Shown here: positions 20,374 to 26,603 of the stretch, one piece after another | Layout: every line of letters begins with the position of its first letter | How positions within the stretch are numbered: the first letter of the stretch is position 1 | DNA from: Welwitschia mirabilis | Taxonomy: Eukaryota; Gnetophyta; Gnetopsida; Welwitschiales | DNA: 26,603 bases | Assembly: GCA_051453625.1 (NCBI GenBank) | Contig: JBOZIK010000001.1 | Span: 280,470,698 to 280,497,300, forward strand | Direction: 5' to 3' | Made by a program: the position numbers and the translations under genes | Notes under the pieces: model-generated | What the model saw: only the letters and a program-made list of their open reading frames with translations | Database searches by the model: none | What the model was told of the DNA's origin: nothing

Positions 20374-21850
20374 TGTTTATGATGTAGTAACTAATTAAGC
20401 CCATAACTGAAAGTTGATCACTTTTTCATGATGGTTTTAGAATGTAAGCTTGAAGGCAAGTTTCATCAAATGACCAACATCATCATATAGTTAACTAATA
20501 TCACTAACATTTTCTATCTATTCGACTCTAGTTTATGCCACATGCTCCAAAATTCTACTACTAAATTCCTAAAAATGTCATGGAGGAATATGTGAGATTA
20601 AGTATGACGTAAAAAATATCCAAATACATATTTTTATAATTAAATTAATTAAATTAGTATCTTCACTATGATAAATTATCCTAATATATTTGAGGTAAAT
20701 GTCAATTTTTACATGTTAATGAATCCCTCAATAGAATTTTACTAGTCTCATAGTAAAAGTTGAAAAAAATAACTGACGAGGAAATTTTGCTATGAAACAT
20801 ATTAAAGCATTATATAAAAATAATAAAAACATTAAACATTTTGTCCTTTTTTTTTAAAAAATGGAGGCATTTAAAGACTAAGACTTTGAAGTGTAAATGC
20901 CCAATGCCATATCCTCCAACCAAAGTTGAACTTTATCCTTAAAGTTTAAAAAGATAGAAAAAGTCTAAGCTAAATTTTGAGAACAAGTTAAATTACATTA
21001 AAAGGACAATATCATTTTATTGAAATCTAAAAAAGGAAAAGTATAAAGCAATGTAAACTAAGCTATAATGCATAGAAAGAAAATGCTAAAATAGAGATAC
21101 TCTTAAAAATAATGATCAATCACTATATTGTAAATTAGCATTATTTTGAGTATGAGGAAAAATGGGATTAGAAAATGAAAAATGAAAGTTAAATATAATG
21201 GTAAAAAATGGATTACATTTAGTTTCTAGAAAATTTTAGAAAGAGCAAAAAATCTAAACAGATTTTGAATGAGATGGATGATGCTATAGAAGAATAAGAG
21301 GAAAAAAAGCAATATGGATGGCAGCATGAGACAAGATTAGTAGTATCATTGGCTATTAGTGATTCTATGAGTGGATTTCTTTGTGAAGGTTTATTAGCCA
21401 AAATAAAAATTTTTGGATTTATCGATTAAGGTCAATAATAAATGAAATGAATAGAAGAGGGCCAAAATGTAAATTTTCATCACATGATGAAAAATCATTA
21501 CAACTAGAGTTTTTATTATAATGCATGATAGTGGAAATGAAAACTATTTCAAAAAACCTATGAAGAAAAGAGATAAATCTCCTAAGATAATGGCCTATTT
21601 AGTGAATTTTTTATACCTTTATTTTATAGATCAAAATACCATTAAGTAAGGTAACAACTAAGTAAACACTTTAAAATCCAAAAGCTAGTAGAAGAATCTT
21701 AAGTACAATTACTAAAGAAAGAATATCATAAGAAAATCTCTAATTTCCATCTTTTTCTTTATAATTTTTACTTTTTCTACAATCACACATATCCCTTATT
21801 TTAGGAATTTGGATGATATTGAGTATCCAATGTTATAACATTTTCTTCCA

Positions 21851-21999
21851 ATAGAATTAAGCATGTTATTTCTAAAGAAATCGATGTTGCATTTCCAACA
21901 AGTATCTATAGCCCTAATGAAATTAATTATGTTATAAGTAGATAGTTAAAGCTGCATTACCAACAAGCATCCATAGCCCCAATGTAGTTAACTAAATCC
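21851..21999. repeat. 65-bp tandem repeat, about 2.3 units
   Basis: AATAGAATTAAGCATGTTAT at 21,851 recurs as AATGAAATTAATTATGTTAT at 21,916, and TGCATTTCCAACAAGTATCT at 21,888 recurs as TGCATTACCAACAAGCATCC at 21,953. A third unit starts at about 21,981 (AATGTAGTTAACTAAAT). The units differ mostly by transitions. Confidence 0.75.
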
Positions 22000-23559
22000 A
22001 ATTAATTGATTAAAATAAAATATGCTTTTGGAGAAGACATATTATATATATTTTTAATTCTAATTCTCATATTCATAATTTTTTATGCACATAAGAGGGG
22101 TCATTGGCTGATTAACCTAGCTAAGAAATATTTTATTCCCATAAAAATGCTTTAAAACAAAAGTATATTATGAAAGTAGATTCTACCTTTTCATCCTTTA
22201 TTTTTTCAACATTCAAGACCTTAAGTGAAAGCTAACCTTAACAACATAACTTAAAAAAGATGTAACCTCCTGTCAAAAAATACAAGTGAACTTAATTTCA
22301 ACCACAACTTTCATTGATAAAAACACTATTGGATTAATTATTAAAGACCATAACCTAGGTCATTAATTATTAAAAAGTCATAAGTGTATGGAAGGAAAGA
22401 ATGGTCAATTAGCATTATGAAATAAATCCAACATGGAAGGAATGGATGATGAGATTTAAGGTGATAATGGCTTATTCTATGAAATGGGTGAAATTTTGGA
22501 TTTCCTAAGTGAAATGGATTAACAAAATGGTTATACAAATGGTATTACTTAAGTGGTTTTAGGGTGGAAGGGAGGAGGGAGAGGATACCATCAAGAAAAA
22601 ATGTTCTTAATGTTTTTAAATTTTCCTATCCTAAATCTAATCTAAAATCATAAAAAAAACTAAAATATTCAAAAAGGTTTTTCATTATGATGCATGAGTG
22701 AAGGGTTAAGGGAATAAAAGCTATGATCATGTGAAGTGTGATAAAGTGGAAAAGAATTCATATAAAATTTTATGAATGAGTCTACAACATCAAAAATAAC
22801 ATTAACACAAGTAGTAAAGTTAATGTGTTTAAAGTTTAAATGGTCTATTCTTTTACTTGTTTATGCTTTCTAAACATTTCTTATAAAATAGTATCTTGAG
22901 AGAAAGACAAAGATAATTTAAAAACAAGTAGATAGATTGATTATTCATTAAAAGAATCATTAAAAAGTGGTTTCATTCTAAGAAAGCTTATCTTCTACAT
23001 TAAGGCTTGGGTCTTTTTCAAAATATGAGGATGAAAATCAAACATTTATTTTCATTAGAACATTGAGAAGAAGATAAGTTTCTACACATGTTGTATTTAA
23101 TATGGAGTATCATTTAATATTCTTCTCTTCACAACTCTCCTTATGGGCATATCTTTCCTCAAGTGGTTACTCATTCTCTAATATTTACTTATTCTCTTAG
23201 TTCTCATTGGTTTTCTCATTGGTTTTTTTCCTCATTCTCAAAGGATATAAGTTGGATATCAGAGATTTAACTATTATTGCTTCTTTCTAGTATTTTAAGA
23301 CTTCTAGTATTTGATTCAATAAATGTAGGAATATCTTCCTCTTTAGTTGGTTAAGTAATTCCTCCTCATATGATTACTGAAACACTAGATTCTCATTAGG
23401 TTCTTTCTCACTTCTAAAGAATATAGCTTGGTATCTTTCATAGATATATCCTCTAACTCATATTGGTTGAATGAAGGAAAAATGAAAGGGATATTAAGAA
23501 TTTCAACTATGCTTTTCAAAAATCTCTATAAGGTCTTATTCAAGGAATTTTAGGTAGGG

Positions 23560-23760
23560 CAATAGTTATGAGAAGGAGAAAGATATTGTTGGAATAATGA
23601 ATGATATGAGAGATAAGATGAAGGGTATTGAACAAATAATGAAGAGTATGAAGAGAAGATAAAGGATAGCAATGGAAAAATAAAGGATAAGAATTAGAGG
23701 GTAAATGATATGAACAAGATGATGAGAAATAAAGACCATAAGGAATGGTAGAAAACATAA
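23560..23760 (+). repeat. Purine-rich block with recurring GATAAGATGAAG-like words
   Basis: The plus strand is almost free of C for about 200 bases and repeats short words such as GATATGAGAGATAAGATGAA, GAAGAGTATGAAGAGAAGAT and AACAAGATGATGAGAAATAA. A related AACAAGATGATGAAGGACAA occurs again near 23,965. It may be a degenerate low-complexity array or the remains of a lysine/glutamate-rich coding stretch; I cannot decide. Confidence 0.5.
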
Positions 23761-24880
23761 AATAAAACTTTTTTAATTAAAAGCAATGATTTTTGAACTT
23801 AGGATAATAAGGAGGTTTATTTATGTATAATAAAGCTATTCTAGGTGTTCAAAATAATCTCTGTTAGTTTATTTAGTATCAAAATAATCTTAGGGATCTA
23901 GTGTCTAAAGAATCTTGGGTTTAAAGTGATATGAATTATCATTGAGGAAAGGTGGAGGGCATTAACAAGATGATGAAGGACAAGGATTATGAGGGATTAT
24001 GTAAATTATAGATTCATAATTCTTTTAATGAGGATCTAATCTATGCACACTAGTATGTTAAAGAAAATAAAAAGATTATTTAAGCATTCAGAGTGGAGGT
24101 AATCCATTATAGTTTTTTAGGTCAAAGATAATCTCCTATATTTTATTAAAGTTAAACATGATTAGTAAAATTAAATGGATTTTTATAGCCTATACAGAAA
24201 TATGTATGTTCAATTTTAGAGTTCATTTGGGGTTAAAAAGAAATTTCATATAATCGACCAAAAGGATTACATCTCCAATCCATATCAAGTTTTAGCAAAT
24301 GGTCTATAAAATTCACCATTAAAATCATATTTTCCAATAATATGTAAGGTTTTAGGATAGATCGGATATCAGATAGGGTTTAAGAAAGGAAGATCTCTAC
24401 AAAGTTTAGCACTAAAATTATCAAAAAAGCTAATGGTGTTAGTTATTGTTCATAATAATGCTAGTCTTTCTTAGAGAAATAGCTAAAAAAATAGAAGCAT
24501 TATGTTAGTAACTGTGTGAACTAATTTTCATCATGAGCCATACAAAATAAATAGTGAAAAATGAAATGGCAATGCAAATAAAATTCAAAAATCATAAAAA
24601 AAAAAAATTAAGAAATGGAAAGTTAAGGAACCAATAGAAATTTAAAAACTACACATAGAACTAAAAATAAAAATATACTATAAAAATGTAGGGAAAAAAG
24701 GAAAACAAAAGGGTGAGTTCTTATTAGTTTTTAATGTTTCATTTTTTAATCCTCATTTGGGTTGAAACCCCGTAGAAAATTTGTTAGACCTATGAAAAGT
24801 TCATTATATTTGTAACCATGAAGGATTTAATATAGAAGTTGTATTTAGATTAGAATAAAAATTTAATAAAACTCAAAAAA

Positions 24881-25040
24881 TTGACTAGTTTGGGTATCAC
24901 TAGAAGTGGACGAGTACCCACCACTATAAAGTATGAAAATAAAAGAAAATACTAAAAATAAAGTGGACCAGTTTGAGTATCACTGGAAGGGATAGTATTA
25001 ACCTCTAGAAGTGCTAAAAAAAGTTAAAAATAAACTAAAA
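24881..25040. repeat. 82-bp tandem repeat, two units
   Basis: TTGACTAGTTTGGGTATCAC at 24,881 recurs as GTGGACCAGTTTGAGTATCA at 24,963, followed in both by a T/GAGAAG part, an ACCACT or ACCTCT part and an A-rich tail ending in AAAAATAAA. It lies next to the LTR copy B and its primer-site-like sequence, that is in the untranslated leader of the minus-strand element. Confidence 0.7.
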
Positions 25041-25061
25041 ATTATAAGAAAGAAAAGATTA

Positions 25062-25076
25062 TGTGCCTGATATAAA
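25062..25076 (-). other. Candidate degenerate primer binding site, tRNA-iMet type
   Basis: On the minus strand the sequence just past the end of LTR copy B reads CTTTATATCAGGCACAT. It resembles the common plant tRNA-iMet-complementary site (TGGTATCAGAGC) with one base missing and a few substitutions. Its value comes from its position: it lies within about 8-20 bases of the point where homology between copies A and B stops. Alone it would not be convincing. Confidence 0.35.
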
Positions 25077-25083
25077 GCTACTA

Positions 25084-26603
25084 TGTCATTATCCCTAATA
25101 ACAGTGCTAACAAACTATTTGTATCTACATTTTATAATTTATAAACTAAGACATTCATAGTGATAGAGCCTCAATGTCATTATAGAGATAGAAACTAAAT
25201 ACAAATAATACAAAAAATCTCTTAACTTATAATGATTTAAAATAAACTAAAAATAGAGATAAGATGAAATTAAACTTTGATGGTAAAGTAGGAAAATGAG
25301 CTAACTCCAAAGATCTAACCTGAATCATTTAATAAAAAAACCTTCACTTCAATAATATATTGTAAATTCCTGAAGTAAACCTTATATTGTTAAGTCATTA
25401 TGGCTCATATTGTGGTGATATAATTCCATTTACCACATGAGCATTGGTGACTTCCTTATTCACTTTGATCCTTCATATCAAATGTAAGCATAGAAAGTAA
25501 GAATAAAAATGCTTAAGCTCCATTAAACAAGATGACTACAATCAATAAGTAAACTTAAGAAACTTACCCAATAAATAAAAGTACTTAATAATGTAGTCTT
25601 ATTCAAGCATTAAAAGTAAAAAATTAGTGGCAATTCAAAATTAAGGATNNNNNNNNNNNNNNNNNNNNNNNNNNNNNNNNNNNNNNNNNNNNNNNNNNNN
25701 NNNNNNNNNNNNNNNNNNNNNNNNNNNNNNNNNNNNNNNNNNNNNNNNNNNNNNNNNNNNNNNNNNNNNNNNNNNNNNNNNNNNNNNNNNNNNNNNNNNN
25801 NNNNNNNNNNNNNNNNNNNNNNNNNNNNNNNNNNNNNNNNNNNNNNNNNNNNNNNNNNNNNNNNNNNNNNNNNNNNNNNNNNNNNNNNNNNNNNNNNNNN
25901 NNNNNNNNNNNNNNNNNNNNNNNNNNNNNNNNNNNNNNNNNNNNNNNNNNNNNNNNNNNNNNNNNNNNNNNNNNNNNNNNNNNNNNNNNNNNNNNNNNNN
26001 NNNNNNNNNNNNNNNNNNNNNNNNNNNNNNNNNNNNNNNNNNNNNNNNNNNNNNNNNNNNNNNNNNNNNNNNNNNNNNNNNNNNNNNNNNNNNNNNNNNN
26101 NNNNNNNNNNNNNNNNNNNNNNNNNNNNNNNNNNNNNNNNNNNNNNNNNNNNNNNNNNNNNNNNNNNNNNNNNNNNNNNNNNNNNNNNNNNNNNNNNNNN
26201 NNNNNNNNNNNNNNNNNNNNNNNNNNNNNNNNNNNNNNNNNNNNNNNNNNNNNNNNNNNNNNNNNNNNNNNNNNNNNNNNNNNNNNNNNNNNNNNNNNNN
26301 NNNNNNNNNNNNNNNNNNNNNNNNNNNNNNNNNNNNNNNNNNNNNNNNNAAGAAAGAAAAATTGCTATCGACTTCTTAAAGCTACCCTCGAAACTATCTC
26401 ACTCTAAAAGGGGAAGATTAGAAAGACATCATGAAGAATGCTCTACTATCTCAAGTTCAACACTTTTCTTTTAATCATGATGCCTCTAACAACTAGTGTT
26501 ATTGTCATATGTCTTCAATGTCACCACTACATGTCATTGTCGCATGTCACTACCATGTATATCTTATTCCATGACCACATGTCACTACAAATAATGGTTG
26601 TTT
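25084..26603 (-). mobile_element. LTR copy B (5' LTR of the minus-strand element), runs off the window
   Basis: Aligned to copy A from TG at 25,084 up to GGTTGTTT at the window end, which matches AGTTGTTT near 20,384. Copy B contains a 701-base N run where copy A has only about 60 bases, and it lacks about 185 bases present in copy A at 20,031-20,235, including the TATA box. By eye the copies differ at about a quarter to a third of positions, so if they are LTRs of one element the insertion is old. Two independent solo insertions are the alternative. Confidence 0.55.
25649..26349. other. Assembly gap, 701 N
   Basis: The sequence is undetermined. The flanks align to copy A at 19,889 and 19,951, so by comparison only about 50-60 bases are expected here. 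Confidence 0.95.

Larger units (their letters stand above)
19315..20509 (-). mobile_element. LTR copy A (3' LTR of a minus-strand LTR retrotransposon)
   Basis: This stretch aligns with 25,084-26,603 in the same orientation. The clearest shared blocks are CTTCACTTCAATAATATA (19,580 and 25,343), AGTAAGAATAAAAAT (19,736 and 25,497), AAAGTACTTAATAATGTA (19,818 and 25,578), and the CATGTCAC block near 20,300 and 26,530. It begins with TG on the plus strand. On the minus strand it has the order of an LTR: 13-bp repeats, then a TATA box (20,108-20,099), then the rest. The upper edge, near CTAACA at 20,504-20,509, is a guess based on where an LTR would start with TG on the minus strand. Confidence 0.55.
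20510..25060. other. Interior of the 19.3-26.6 kb element, no protein recognised
   Basis: About 4.6 kb between the two LTR copies. Frames on both strands are short and broken; the minus-strand frames at 21,219-21,401, 22,341-22,538 and 23,540-23,758 carry no family motif. It contains a 65-bp tandem repeat (21,851), a purine-rich block (23,560-23,760) and an 82-bp tandem repeat (24,881). Either the element never carried a full gag-pol (a large non-autonomous type) or its coding part has decayed beyond reading by eye. Confidence 0.4.

Noticed and set aside
24340-24411. Plus-strand string IGYQIGFKKGRSLQSLA resembling a G-patch motif as found in some gypsy elements
   Set aside because: The key glycines are partly missing, no protease or reverse transcriptase is near, and the surrounding LTR pair indicates a minus-strand element.
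1-26603. Search for CRISPR arrays, tRNA, rRNA, bacterial operons or phage genes
   Set aside because: No regular spacer-repeat array, no tRNA or rRNA signature and no ribosome-binding-site-linked genes were seen; the content is that of a plant nuclear repeat region.

Overview
The window looks like intergenic DNA of a plant nuclear genome. It is very AT-rich, has no intact gene, and is made of decayed retrotransposons. The plant assignment rests on a Ty1/copia pol relic with all its landmarks in order, a Ty3/gypsy relic with a tRNA-Asp-type primer binding site, and two copies of a plant-type LINE front end (ORF1 plus the start of the endonuclease). The species cannot be named from the sequence. 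Every recognisable reading frame is broken by stops and frameshifts. Many stops fall where the family has W, Q or R, as expected from long-term C-to-T decay of methylated repeats.

Layout. Positions 1-2,300 hold the 3' part of an unidentified LTR element: a polypurine tract near 991 and an LTR-like stretch after it. Positions 2,640-5,620 hold, on the minus strand, two head-to-tail LINE 5' fragments with a period of about 1.43 kb; one is cut at the start of ORF2 and the other inside the endonuclease. Positions 5,640-10,400 hold a plus-strand Ty3/gypsy element: the end of a 5' LTR, the primer binding site (6,571), gag with a zinc knuckle (7,199-8,055), the end of the protease (9,272-9,510), then directly the C-terminus of integrase (9,567-9,809), and a possible polypurine tract (10,390). 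Reverse transcriptase, RNase H and the integrase core are missing. Positions 10,530-10,700 hold short degenerate tandem units and a 30-base A run. Near 12,184-12,390 lies a small plus-strand copia fragment. Positions 13,670-16,920 hold a minus-strand Ty1/copia pol relic (knuckle-like motif, protease, pre-integrase, integrase, reverse transcriptase, RNase H). Positions 19,315-26,603 hold a pair of diverged direct repeats, best read as the LTRs of a minus-strand element with a 4.6 kb interior in which I recognise no protein.

There are two runs of N (16,118-16,128 and 25,649-26,349). I found no host gene, tRNA, rRNA, CRISPR array or bacterial-type feature. Nothing here supports a new functional system. 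What deserves a second look is the structure of the relics: the tandem LINE 5' ends, the gypsy internal deletion, the three-fold palindromic motif in the first LTR, the LTR pair with its unequal promoter region, and an assembly gap whose size disagrees with its partner copy.
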